A DNA stretch of 64,000 nt from Diadema setosum (lineage: Eukaryota; Echinodermata; Echinoidea; Diadematoida; Diadematidae). This document shows, piece by piece, positions 1 to 11,768 of the stretch. Numbering within the stretch: position 1 is the stretch's first letter; the number at the start of each line of letters is the position of its first letter. Below the pieces are notes generated by a model. It did no database searches. It worked only from the letters and a program-made list of their open reading frames with translations, and was not told the DNA's origin. The position numbers were made by a program, and so were the translations under genes. The stretch spans positions 15,718,617 through 15,782,616 of the forward strand of contig NC_092700.1 of the NCBI RefSeq assembly GCF_964275005.1, given 5' to 3'.

Positions 1-421
1 CGTTGTTGTTGTTCCAGTTAAGAAAATCTCTCTCCCTCTCTCTTTCCTAACCATTCTTTTATGAAACGTGTTTGGCCATTCATAAAGAACATGTACAAGG
101 GCATGCTTTCAAGAACATACATTAAAATGGTCATAAAATCCCCCCTTCTGAGATTCTGAGTAGGTGATGTTTCTTTATGTGACAAAAAGAGTAAAACGGA
201 AGACACTTTTTCCCCCTTTTAATAAGTCGAATATTATTGTGGACCAGAACAAGTCCACTTAGACCATATAGGGAGATTCTTCGAAATGAACAGGCTGTAT
301 TATGCATTACAAAATCCTAACCGCCTGTATTCTTTAGCATCTTGTTGTTTTCTCAAACATCAAAGCGGCATCATCAGACAGAACAGACACATTACGATGG
401 TTTTAGCAATGTTTTGGTTAC
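1..421. other. AT-rich sequence, no gene seen
   Basis: No convincing coding exon. The first 15 bases are a (GTT)n run, which on the minus strand reads (AAC)n, like the 3' tail of the SINE at 9.7-10.07 kb; it could be the end of a SINE lying outside the window, but too little is present to say. Confidence 0.4.
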
Positions 422-450
422 GCAAGGAGCTTGTGTTTGAAGCTCCTTGC
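422..450. repeat. 11-bp perfect hairpin abutting a foldback element
   Basis: GCAAGGAGCTT at 422-432 and its exact reverse complement at 440-450 are separated by a 7-base loop. The right arm ends exactly where the foldback element at 450-698 begins. Confidence 0.7.
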
Positions 451-698
451 ACTCTAAAAAATCCCGGGTCGGAACTGACGCGGAACTGGGTCCACTGGGG
501 TCACACACCGTTCCGGGTCAGAAATGACAAGGAATGGGGTCAGATGTGACCCCATCCCGAGTCATGTATTGGGTCAGGGTGACACATTCCGGGTCTTCAT
601 GACCAAATTCCAAGTCATTTTTTTTTTTTACCCGGAACGGTGTTTGGCCCCAACGCACCAAGTTCCGGGTCAGTTCTGACCCGGGATTTTTTAGAGTG
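450..698. mobile_element. Foldback MITE-like element, ends CACTCTAAAAAATC
   Basis: The 249-bp segment is a near-palindrome. The left end reads CACTCTAAAAAATCCCGGGT, and the reverse complement of the right end reads the same, followed on both sides by diverged copies of repeated CGGAACTGAC / GGGTCA-type motifs. No transposase frame is present. The core is GC-rich against AT-rich flanks. No target duplication is obvious. The superfamily cannot be assigned; the CACT start recalls CACTA-type ends, but that is a guess. The terminal motif ACACTCTAAA also occurs in the foldback elements at 43,878 and 49,630. Confidence 0.75.
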
Positions 699-1510
699 TG
701 GGTTACGTCACAATTTTCCACGATTGCATGCAAAACAGAGAAAAGGCAACATCGTTTCTGGAAGAAATCGGGAAATGGGAATTTCCCTACACACGCCGCA
801 CACATTTCCCGGTTCTGCTCTATTACCCTCTGCAAACATTAAATACATCCCGTTGTTTTTGTCTTTCAGCGACGACCTACAGGGATTAAACACCTCATTA
901 CATAGTTATTAATTGACTAGGTGGGATAGATACAATTCAACAGACATGGAATTGCAAACGAACAATCGTAGAATTACCGGTAATGCTGTAGGAGTGGCAT
1001 TTCAATTTCAACAATACCTTGGGCACTGCGCTGATTTGATGATGCGCTATTCAAAATCTTGTTTAAACTCTCCCTCTTCTCCCCCCCCCCCCTCTCTCTC
1101 TCTAAAGGAAATACAGTCAGTTATGTTCGTTTCTTATTTCGACAGACTCAACCACTCGTTAAACTTCAATATAGAATAAAATCCCTCCTTTGTGCCTTCA
1201 GTTTTCCCCCTTTTTTATCTCTCTTGTGTTCACTTCAGTAAAATAACAGTGTAACAGCTACAGGACAGCAGGACAATAGTTTCCACATACTTTTTAGGAC
1301 AACTTTGAATTTAATTACACAAACAATTCGATGTACCCTGATAAAAACACAATATAAGAATGGCAATTATGAAGATTATGATAATCATTATGATAATAAA
1401 ACTTATTAAAAAACAACCCTCATATTCCTATATTGATATGGTGGTCAAGAGAGTCAGTTAGAAAAATAAAATTGCTTCACACAGTTCAAGAAAAAGTAAA
1501 AAAAAATGCA

Positions 1511-1535
1511 GAGAGAGAGAGAGAGAGAGAGAGAG
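1511..1535. repeat. (GA)n microsatellite
   Basis: Uninterrupted GA dinucleotide run of about 25 bases. Confidence 0.95.
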
Positions 1536-4363
1536 CACAAATGAATGCAAAACATGAATTAATGAATTAATTAATATACTCGTGTGCCTGCGTGAATGTG
1601 TGTGTGTGTGTGTTTTCCATCAAACATGCTTTTGAATTCATTGATATTGTAATTATATAATCAATTTTCATGTAAATCTTGAATGCACTATAAATTATGA
1701 GCATGACAAGGTGCATTTTTTAATTAGGCAAAACACGCAGTTTTATTGCTGCCTTCAGTTGTGACATTATAAGATTGAACAAGGGCTAATTGTGCATTTA
1801 GAGTGTATTGGCTAGGATAGTGCAGGAATAACAAAGTTGTAGCGTACAACTTTGATTTATATCATATGATATCGTTACTTAAACACGACATGCCCCTTGC
1901 GAAAATCGAAAAGTATGGTTCATGACAGTAAACTGCAAAGAAAAAGAAATAGATGTCACTTCTCACCAATTTGACAAATCAAAAATCTTGTTATAAAAAT
2001 ATACTATTCACCATATCATTATGGTACATAATCAACATTATAAACATTACTCAAACAACAATGTCATAATCATTTATACAGATTGAAACTATTTCATACT
2101 TTTTGTTATAGTTCTTTTCTGGTTTGATTCGTCTTTGTTCGCTTGCATTGCAGACTTTCCAAAAGGTTTTGATTTTCCGCAGTTACACAAGCATGAAAAA
2201 TTTGCGATTAACAGTGTGCACTTTTAAGCGCCATAAGCCAGTTTAAGCAGTGCGATACAAGTCCTCTTACTATAAAATGGATATAAAAATAACTTTCAAT
2301 TGCAGACCCGCGGGGCACCTAGGCATCTAGGCACACAATGTGTAGTTGCATGTTCTCATCTTACATACACGTGATAAGATATTGCTCGGATTAAAAGAAA
2401 AATAAAGCGTACTTCTGATGGCACATTTAAAGCGGTTGAATAGTCTTTGGTATCACAATAACACCAATGGATTGATATACCCGCGACACACATAGCAACT
2501 GATCCGTAAAGCTGCACATCGCCAAACGCATCAAATTGTAGAGATTCACGAATATAAGACTGGGGAGGATCAGGTAGCAGGTTTGATGTCAACTTGTGGT
2601 TAAACATTGCAATCGCAGTGCATCAACACACTCACCAATTTGTACTTTATCAAAATCTCACCTCAAAAGGAATCCACAGAAATTCAGCCACGCGTCCTTC
2701 AATTTTGTGTCCCTTTAAGCAATCGATATTCTGAAGAGTTAAAGAGTCCTCAATCAACACTAAAGTGCGACATACCTACTAAGATTATGTGTTCCCGCAT
2801 GCTGTATCACGGAGCACTTTTCCGGATTCAAAAGACGTTCTTATTTGCACTTTTTTTATTTTAAGTATTTTTTCACAGTTATCTTTGACTTATTAGTTTA
2901 ATATCATCGCAAGTAATACGAATATCTATTACTTGTTCTTCATTTTCCATTTTCAAAATGTTAGAAACTTTATGAAGTTTTTGGACGCAAGCTTACTCTC
3001 TGCGCAGGCGCTACATTATCCATGATTATTTGCGGATGTAGCAAAATCGCAGCTATCTTTGCAGAAGTTTTGTCATCGGGTCTGACTATACACAACTAAT
3101 GATGGAATTAAAGGGTGCAATTAAGCAATGGCGTGCAGATCAGAGCATGGTCTATGTAACACAGTAGAAAGAAAGTTCCTTTGAAAGTCTCAAGACCGAG
3201 GAAAATTGTTGGCAAAACAGTGAAAGTTAAAGATATATTATTAATCTGTGACTAGTTTGGCGTGCCATGATACATATTGCCGGGCAATGCACATTGACAA
3301 CTGTTCAGTCCTGATTCGAATCCTGACGAGTGGACACACGATTTACCCATAATGCCCTTTGTTTGAATGATGGTCAAGGTATTAAGCGATATAAGCCTAA
3401 TAATTCGATGAAAATCGGTTTTGAAATGGTTGAGACATCTAAAAACAAAGTAACACAAAGTGATCATAATAAAAGGTGCATTGGTCCCATCTTTCATTAG
3501 CATCGCTCTGCTTTGGATAACTCGGCCATTTCAAAGCCAATTTCATCAAATAAAGGAATTCCTATTGGAGTTACACGTACTTTTATATTTCATAAAAGGT
3601 TTTTCATTATCTCATCAAAAATGTTAGAAACCTGAAGTTAGATCTCAACCAAAACTACGATCCCTTTCATGCTGAATTCTGCAGAAGGCTTTCAAAGACA
3701 TTGTTTAGTGTCATGTTCATTAACATTAATATTACAATTTTGTTTATCTTTAGGTTTGCATGCTCACATTGAAGAGCGGAACAATACAGTACATTCGCTG
3801 TACACATTTTCTCTTTTTAGGAAAGTGTAGCTGAAAGATATATCATTACAGTGAATTAAACCATCAGGTACTATATCACTTGCCATATGTGATAATACGT
3901 ATATATGATTTGCTTTCTTCCTTTTCGGTCTGTCTCTATTTATGCCCCTAGAAAATAAACTTTAATTGATTAATCTTGCTTTGATATGGGTCGGACGCAT
4001 GAGAAACCGTATAAGCATGTTTCTCAGTATAATGTCGCATGAGAACGCGTTTGTTTCCCGCAATCTTTGTAGTTGTAAGTTTTTCACCCCCTTTACTTCC
4101 CCTCTTTCCCACTTTTCCCTCAGAGGTGCCCACATGTTACAAGCATTGTCTTTTGAGTGGGTACCTCCACTTTTTTTTTTCACAGAGTGTATAAATAGAG
4201 TGTATGTTTCTTTTTGTACCAAACATAAGGACATGAGCATGTTGTTATCCCTGTCTGACTATGTACATATGTATGTATATAATCAACGACTCGCATGCCA
4301 AATGTATCATATTGGTTTTTTTTTTTTTTTGTACATTCTGTTGGAAAAAAAGAGTGAAACATA

Positions 4364-4394
4364 AAGTTTGAAAGTTTGAAAGTTTGAAAGTTTG
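4364..4394. repeat. (GAAAGTTT)n short tandem repeat
   Basis: About four head-to-tail copies of an 8-base unit. Confidence 0.85.
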
Positions 4395-6800
4395 TAATAA
4401 GTGGGTGCTAATCAAGGAACGCAATGCGAGTCATACTTGTCTTCATTCTTCTTAGGTTTCAAAGGGGTCTGCCAGTTTTGACGTCACACAAATCCTATGT
4501 GGTTTCCGTTTTCACTAGCAGCTGAGGTTAAACCAGAGATGTGCCAGTTTGTGATGAACACCAGTTATCACTCCGGCGAGAGGCGTTTTGAGTCATCAAA
4601 CAAACTTCTATGCTTGGGGAAGACTTAGTAAATAAAGAAGAATAAAACTCATTAGCCTGCATCCTCATCTCCAACCACAAACGTATTCTTTACAACATAG
4701 TTTTATAATAATGCCAAAGAAAAGTAGAAAAGAGACTATGGATGGAAAGTTATTGTTGTTTTACCTATTGTCACGAGTAATGTCTGTAATGACATTGAAA
4801 ACAAAAATCCAGCTACAAAGACATCCATGAATCTCAATAAGAGTATATAGACTGGTGGAATCCGTACAAGTGGAGAAAAAACTTAGCTACAGAAGGCGTT
4901 GTCATAATTCAGCCACTGGAAACCGCTTTCACGTTTTATCCTTCATCTTCTGTGAGAAGCAAGGAAAGTGGGAAAATTAAAGAATGAAGAAATCCCACGC
5001 AATGTTGAGGACAGGACATGGTGGCACGTCTTGAAAAGAAAGATTTACATTTTTTTTTTGGTTGTTGTTGATGCCTATACCTACTGATGACACATCCATG
5101 CTGCGTTGATGTACAAACATGGTTTCCTTCATTGTTCCAAGAACTTTTCCAAAAATACGAGCACAATGTGAAAGCCGAAGTAGATTTCAAGACAAAGGAA
5201 TTGATTCATCCCATCATTACAGCTTGGCGATAAAAAGTTTTACCACTGATAAGTGATATGATATACAGAGAGTCAAAGAGAATAACAACTGCTAAGATAA
5301 TCACGAAAGAGAGACAGCTAACTTTATATGTCAAAAGATTGAATATATCGAGGCAAATGAGACTAGGCATAATCATGAAAGATTTTGTAAATTACATTGT
5401 AGTTGTTTTGCAGTACTGTATAAATGTACATACATGTATTTTTACATATGCGTGTGTGTGTGTGTGTTGTGTGTTGGTGTGTATGGATAGTGTAGGTATA
5501 TGAACAGTAATCGTTTTGAAGTGCAGAAAATGCTATTAAGATTTCATTTCAGGCAAATCTAATGATGTTCAGCTGGCAGGCACTATTCGATGATGTATTA
5601 TTATATTTTTTTTTTTGCTTTCAGTTTGGCAGCAACATTTTTATGTATAATGTCAATAACATTTTGAGACGATGATCCTCTTATTTTGATGAACGACGAG
5701 TGAATGATAGAAGGGTTGAAACTCTGACTCTTAAGATTTTAATATGAGTGTATGTGTATTGTCCAACAAAATCTGAACTTCAGCACTTGAGGGTTTTGTT
5801 TTGTTTGTTTGTTTGTTTTTTTTATGGGGGTTATTGCTTATCTTCTTCATATTCTCGACATTAATTCCCCCAGCAGATCTGATTGCTTACGACCAAACAT
5901 TAGTCATAAGCTTTGACAAAGAGGAACAAAAAAAAAAAAATGATTAGATACACCCGATTCCTCCCTGCTATTCTCTCCATCGTTTGATACTTCTTTTCCC
6001 AGCATTATTGAACACTACATGCATTTATTTGTACACTTCCAATCTGACTTTTCTATCTAGCAATCATAAATGCATTATCAATGATTATATACTTTCATAA
6101 TGCATCACAAATTGCTTTTGTTGTCGTTTTGGTTTATCGTTTGTTTGAAGAAGTATGCTTTTAAGAACAGCAAGTGAATTGCAACTGAATGCTACTGAAA
6201 ATAACGTGTGCAACAATTCTGTCAAACTGTGTCCCATAGAATGACAGTTGATGCAGCGAGTCACCAGTCCTTCAGACGGGAAACACAAGACAAACGATCG
6301 TTTTCCATGCCACCAACTAGCTTATGCCATGATATTCCTCATCTTATTACCTTTTCAAAGTATTATTTTCACCACCATGGCACCCATCTCTGGAATGACT
6401 CACCTCTTTACATTCTTTTGTCTGTTACCATGACATCTTTCACATATTTTGATTTTTTTTTTCATCATTAACAAACCAAGCCACAGTCAGCATTCGTTTC
6501 AATGACCTGTGTTCCACAGTCGTTTCAAAGTAATGATTTTAGTCTGTTAATATATAAGAAGAGTAATTAAAAAACAGCCGTGCAGAAAGTTGTAATTGGC
6601 ATGTCTAAGTGCTACATGAATGGCTTTTGTTAGAGTGGACAATAAAATTCACCTTCACATTCCGGTACTGTATGTAAAATGTACCTATGTAGTTAAATAC
6701 ATGAATGTATATCACATAATTTTCATGAATACCTGTATTTTTTTTTTCAGATGTCTCAGTTACTGAAGTCAATTTGAAGAGGTATTGTCTGCAATGACAC

Positions 6801-7001
6801 GTTCCGTCTACCTCGTCATATGGAGATCGTTCTTTAGCTTGTTGCAGAGCCTATTCTTGGAATAAGTTGCCAGACAGACTCTTGGCTGAAACAGAATCTA
6901 GCAATTTGTAAAATTGTTGAAAATGTATCTCTTATCTGATGTACAAGACAGAACTTATGGTCATAGGGAAACTTTTAGATTTTTATGTGGTAAATGCTAA
7001 C

Positions 7002-7061
<60 letters not shown>

Positions 7062-7072
7062 CATTATTATTA
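6801..7072 (+). mobile_element. LINE ORF2 C-terminus remnant with (TTA)n
   Basis: Frame 6,801-6,908 reads VPSTSSYGDRSL, then AYSWNKLPDRLLAETESS, and stops at 6,909. This matches the extreme C-terminus of reverse-transcriptase ORFs of CR1/L2/RTE-type non-LTR retrotransposons, where a 'YGDRSF..AAP.LWN.LPD.LR....S' signature precedes the end of the protein. The frame breaks before the usual final 'FK..LKT' stretch. About 90 bases of 3' sequence then lead into a (TTA)n array from 7,001. It is a dead 5'-truncated copy; the clade is not resolved. Confidence 0.6.
7001..7072. repeat. (TTA)n microsatellite
   Basis: About 20 consecutive TTA units followed by CAT/CAG variants to about 7,100. Confidence 0.95.
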
Positions 7073-7308
7073 TAATCAGCAGCATCATCATCATCATTAT
7101 CGTTATGTACACGTTCAGTTTGCATGTGTGAATTGGCTTTAATAATGCATTTTAATGTATAATTTTGTTCCTATTCATTTGGATCTACATTTAATTACTA
7201 CTTTTTTTAGCGCAATATGAAAGATTGTAGAATTGTATAGTTATAATATTGTATTATATTGTATATTAATTTTTGAGTTACATCGCACTGAGTTTTTCCT
7301 TTTTACTT

Positions 7309-7312
7309 CCAT

Positions 7313-7344
<32 letters not shown>

Positions 7345-7371
7345 CTATCTATATATATACATATATATATA

Positions 7372-7439
<68 letters not shown>

Positions 7440-7462
7440 TACATGTATCTATCTATATATAT

Positions 7463-7514
<52 letters not shown>

Positions 7515-7541
7515 CATACATACATACATACATACATACTT
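7309..7541. repeat. Compound (TA)n/(TATC)n/(TACA)n tract
   Basis: Over 200 bases of TA dinucleotides interrupted twice by the same ACATGTATCTATCTATAT module (near 7,337 and 7,440), ending in about seven TACA units. Apparent long frames here are Tyr-Ile repeats and are not genes. Confidence 0.95.
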
Positions 7542-7599
7542 ACATGTTTTGGGGGGTTTTTTTCGGCACAACGATGCACTTGCCCTTCGCACTATATAG

Positions 7600-8128
7600 A
7601 CTGCCAAGTCTGCCAAGTGATCAAAGTTCACGTGAGCACGTGTGTGCGTATATTTAAAGCAAACAATGTTTACTCGGCTGTTCAATTAGCCACGAATTAG
7701 TCATACGTGTCTGGAATGTACAATGGTTTTTATTGACTTTGGGAATACATAATGATATTGGGTACAGGACAATGGTGATAAAGAGAGTGAAGAGCTAAGC
7801 TTCAATGATAATGGAATACAATGTCGCACGTGCTCTAAAACTTTGAGATTATGTCGCTGTTATGATCAAGTGGGGGGGGGGGCGAGTCGCCTGTATTATT
7901 CGTGAAAGAAAATAGGCATAACAACCTTTCCAAGTATGCATTGTTAAAAAAAAAAAACAAAAAAAAAACAAAACAACAACAACGAACGATTAGTCATACC
8001 AGCTGATTTTGTAGAATATCAATGCACCTGTAAAATGTACCATGTTTATTGCGATTATTGTCATTTTCGTTTTGTCAAACGATTGTAAACCACGAAACTA
8101 TGTGTTCTGTGTGTTTAGTGTTTAATGT

Positions 8129-8167
<39 letters not shown>

Positions 8168-9129
8168 TGAATACCTGCGATCTCTTTTGTTAGTGCCTGT
8201 GTAGAGAACAATGATTTTGTTTGGGTTAGGATATTATCAAATCGGCCTCTAAACAATGCAGAATGAATCCGCGCAAAGGTCGGTTTAGTATCAATGTCTA
8301 AGAGCTGAGTTGACTGTCTTCCTTTACAAATTTGAATCAATCAATCAATTAATCAATCAAAACAAACATTAACTGGAGCATAAAATACCTGCAAGCATCA
8401 TAATTGTACTTAGCTCTGATAAAGTGGTGTCATATTTGTCAGGTATTGCATCCAGCCGCGTTCAGACTTGTCTTTTTAAAGACGTGATATCGATCATCAA
8501 GATAACAAGTTGTTTGTTTGTTTGTTTTTTTCGAACATAATTCATAGGAATGAAACCACAATTGCTACTGTAAAGAACCTTTTCGTTACGGTACAAAAAT
8601 GGAAAAAAAATAATACTCATCAGTTTTTGAAAGACTTAAAAGTCCCTAGAATCCATTGAAAAAAAAAAGTTTATTGGAATGACTGCATCAGTTGCTATAT
8701 ATTGGGACATATCTACCTTCCCATCCCCCCCCCCCCAAAAAAAGTGAAGGATTAACATTGCTTGAAGTAATTTCATGAAATGAAAGTGATAACAAAATTT
8801 CATATTTCATGCGATGTGATTGTAAAAATCAACACAATCCACAAAATCAAAGGTATTGTAAGTGAGTAACATGATTGTTAACATTCTTAATGAATTTATT
8901 AACATATAGTGCACATTAAAATATAGTATATACCTCTTAATATGCTTAAGCATGAATGTAGTTCAATATAAAACTAGTACTTTAAAACATTCATCACTGT
9001 ATGCGCTCTATAAATAATGAAATCTCCGAGATATCTCCGAGCGTTCAACTACAAAATTGTTTGTGCAGTCGTTTTGATCCAGAGACGAGAGAGTCACATA
9101 CTTTATCAACTTGAGATTACAGTGAGCAG
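7600..9129. other. Intergenic, simple repeats only
   Basis: No gene seen. Contains a G-run near 7,872, A-rich runs near 7,945-7,985, (GT)n at 8,131-8,164 and a (TCAA)n stretch at about 8,334-8,360 that could be a retroposon tail. Confidence 0.5.
8131..8164. repeat. (GT)n microsatellite
   Basis: About 17 GT units. Confidence 0.95.
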
Positions 9130-9156
9130 TTCTTCTTCTTCTTCTTCTTCTTCTTC

Positions 9157-9203
<47 letters not shown>

Positions 9204-9222
9204 ATTATTATCATTATTATTA

Positions 9223-9256
<34 letters not shown>

Positions 9257-9258
9257 CA

Positions 9259-9289
<31 letters not shown>

Positions 9290-9296
9290 TATCATT
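9130..9296. repeat. (TTC)n then (TTA)n compound microsatellite
   Basis: Nine or so TTC units run into about 45 TTA units with scattered TTG, TCA and TAA variants. Open frames across it are homopolymeric (Ser/Tyr or Ile/Asn) and not genes. Confidence 0.95.
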
Positions 9297-9309
9297 TACT
9301 ATCATTATA

Positions 9310-9480
9310 ATCAATATCATGTTAAGGTTTCGTTTTTTTTAACGCTGAATTATCATGATAATGATAACGATAACAATAGTAATAATCATGATAGTAACAA
9401 TAATGATATCATATTATCATTATCATTATTCTTTTAATTCAGCATTGAAAAATGGTGACCTTAAAATGTCATTATAATAT
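9310..9480. repeat. Imperfect foldback around GCTGAATTA arms
   Basis: GCTGAATTA near 9,344 pairs with TAATTCAGC near 9,437-9,445. Homology of the arms extends outward (left GTTAAGGTTTCG, right CACCTTAAAATG read in reverse complement) and inward through ATCATTATCATG-type sequence. The middle is low-complexity, which inflates self-complementarity, but the outer arms are not simple repeats. Probably a decayed MITE. Confidence 0.5.
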
Positions 9481-9690
9481 TGTCTGAACTATTGGGCCAT
9501 ATCTAAGATAAAAGAGCTCAATTTTTCTGATGTAATTGCAACATATGACCATGGAGTTTTGTATTGTGATGTTTGGTAGGCGTCAGAACTTCTTATCAAA
9601 TAGATATCTTCTCAAATTTTAAAGCTGGAAATTTACGATCTTTCAAACAACAAGCCTAGAGATGTTACACTCATTCTTCTCCCCTCGAAT

Positions 9691-10069
9691 GGCGGTGAGT
9701 TGGCTCAGTCGGTAGCGCGTCTGCCTCACGATCACGCGGCCCGGGTTCGAACCCGAGTCTCGACTGAGCAATGTTGTGTGTAAACATACCGTCCCCTCTA
9801 GCAAGAGGCAAAACACTCTGTCCCTCGGATAGGACATAAAATGGAGGTCCCGTGTATGAGAGAGTCACAGCTCATGCACGTAAAAAAAAAAAAAAAAAAA
9901 AAAAAAATCCCGCTTCATTCATTCCTCGCAAAGAGCAGGGCGCCTGACCCGGTGAAGTGATCCCACCCCACATCCAACTGGACCCCATGGAAGACCAGCT
10001 TAGTGTAGCTGAATATGGGCTATCCAGCCATCTTCACAGAAGGACAATGAACAACAACAACAACAACAC
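9691..10069 (+). mobile_element. tRNA-derived SINE
   Basis: The head has a pol III A-box-like segment (TGGCTCAGTCGGTAGCGCG) and a clear B box (GGGTTCGAACCC) spaced as in a tRNA gene, but the cloverleaf is degraded. A unique body follows, then an internal A-run of about 27 bases (about 9,881-9,907), more unique sequence and a terminal (AAC)n tail near 10,050. A 5' tRNA-like head plus a simple-repeat tail is the classic SINE plan. tRNA-derived SINEs are known in sea urchins, but I cannot name the subfamily. An open frame on the opposite strand is a shadow. Confidence 0.75.
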
Positions 10070-11768
10070 ACAGTTGAAGGATCATCGTTGTTATTTGTAA
10101 GATTATTATCACTTCTTTTTATCTCTGTACCATTAATGTACCATCATTGTCATTGATATAATATTTTTCTCCTCAAATTATGCTCGACTATTCTTCCTTC
10201 GCAGAGGAAACCATTTTCACCCGCTGGTGTAATTGTTACATTAATGTTTGACATTAAACAATCATGTACATTGAATATTCTTCAAAAAGTGAGACATTTA
10301 CATCGAATTTGCGTTTACAGCCACCGACGCTATAACTGTATCCCCAATTGGGTCTCTATCAATGCAGACTTTCATAATTTTGGCGCATTATAGTGAGAGA
10401 GGGTGTGTTCAGTCTCAGTAGTGCCACAGGATCACAATAATGTGACCAAAGTGCACCCTGTATTGTAAGCACATAAAATGCAGAAACTGGGACAGGGACA
10501 TTGTGCGACAGATTTATAACATCACTAAAAAAAGTTCATTCAATATCTTTCTGAAATGGTTTGCCTATGAGCAGAAGTTGGCTGTCTCTTTGAGAGGTTG
10601 CAGGTGACCCGAAATAAATTCTGAATGTATTTCATTCAAGAGTTCCACTGATCTTTTGATGTCATAAAGAGTTATAATGGCCCTCGATGCCCGAGGAGAA
10701 CAACCCAAGCTTCATGCTGACATGTTTGTGCGAACTGCTGCATAAAATTTCCGTCATATCTGTCAAGCGCAATGTTAAATTTTGGCCGTAAACCGAACAC
10801 CTGCAGAGCATGTATTTAGCATCCGATGCTCACGTTTTCTTACACATTTGAGACACGAAATTTTGCATTGATTTGCTGTAGTTCATCCTGAAAGTAAATT
10901 CAGCGAACTAGATATCATTATGTTCTGTTACGTCTACAAGATGTGTCTACAATGTACGTGAATATTTGAATATACAGTCTGCTAGCATTATAGTCATCGC
11001 ATTTTTTTTTAAACCGTCAGTATGAAACAAGGCGAAGATAGCGTCCGAATAACGCTCTTTTCATTCCAGTTCATCACAGTGACTTCGAACATAAATAGCC
11101 TGCACCCAGCAAAAACTGTAACTGTGTTGTTTTGCGTTGAACGCGTTTCCTTTTTTATCTAGTGAAGAAATTAGCAAGAGGAGCATATTTCCAATTTCAT
11201 GTTGTGCGTTTCTTATCTATTCATTGATAACACAAATTAGTTTTGTTGAATTGCAAAAATAATTGTTTTTAATGTACGTTTTAGAAGTTTATAATTTATG
11301 TAAAAAAAAAAGAACGACGCTACGGCTGGTTATTCAAATTTATGGACTTTTTTGATCCATTGTATTGGCAAGAATGACAAATCACACCCCATTCATGAAG
11401 TAATATCAATGCCTTACTTCTAAAGTATACTATAATATATCCTACGTTATTATACACACGGCGATAGAAACAAAGCATGACAGGTGAAACAAAAATACAC
11501 ATAATCATCAGAAGGAGAAAAAAAAATCCTCACCAAGATTCCTTCTGCTCGTGTGTTTAGTATGCACTGTAAAACCACAGCTGGGCCAGTAAGAAATGGT
11601 CGTCATGTAATTAGTTAGCCCATCTTAGACAAATAAATACAATTTTGTATGAAATGTAAATTTTTAGACGCCCACTTTCAAGAAAATACAATTAACAACA
11701 ACAACAACAACGAATATCCAGTGATAGAGGCCAAACCGTTCGTGTAACGGGGGCCAAACCACTGAGCT
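10070..11768. other. Intergenic, downstream flank of the 403-aa ORF
   Basis: No coding sequence recognised. The part next to 11,769 should include the 3' UTR of the minus-strand gene; an (AAC)5-like run lies at 11,695-11,711 in that region. No clear AATAAA signal was found close to the stop. Confidence 0.4.

Larger units (their letters stand above)
699..6800. other. Intergenic, AT-rich, no supported gene
   Basis: Six kilobases without a coding exon I can defend. It holds a C/CT tract near 1,081-1,102, (GA)n at 1,511-1,535, short GT tracts, T-runs, and four tandem copies of an 8-mer GAAAGTTT at about 4,364-4,394. Open frames are short, lack splice context or coding bias, and often cross low-complexity sequence. 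A minus-strand frame at 2,356-2,607 has an acceptor-like CTCCCCAG inside but no family resemblance. Confidence 0.5.

Noticed and set aside
7233..7700. Long open frames of Tyr-Ile repeats on both strands
   Set aside because: They are translations of a (TA)n microsatellite; no start context or non-repetitive core.
9008..9320. Open frames of poly-Ile, poly-Asn, poly-Tyr and poly-Ser
   Set aside because: They arise from the (TTC)n/(TTA)n array in all frames.
9643..9868. Two minus-strand frames over the SINE
   Set aside because: Both overlap the tRNA-like head and body of the SINE on the opposite strand.
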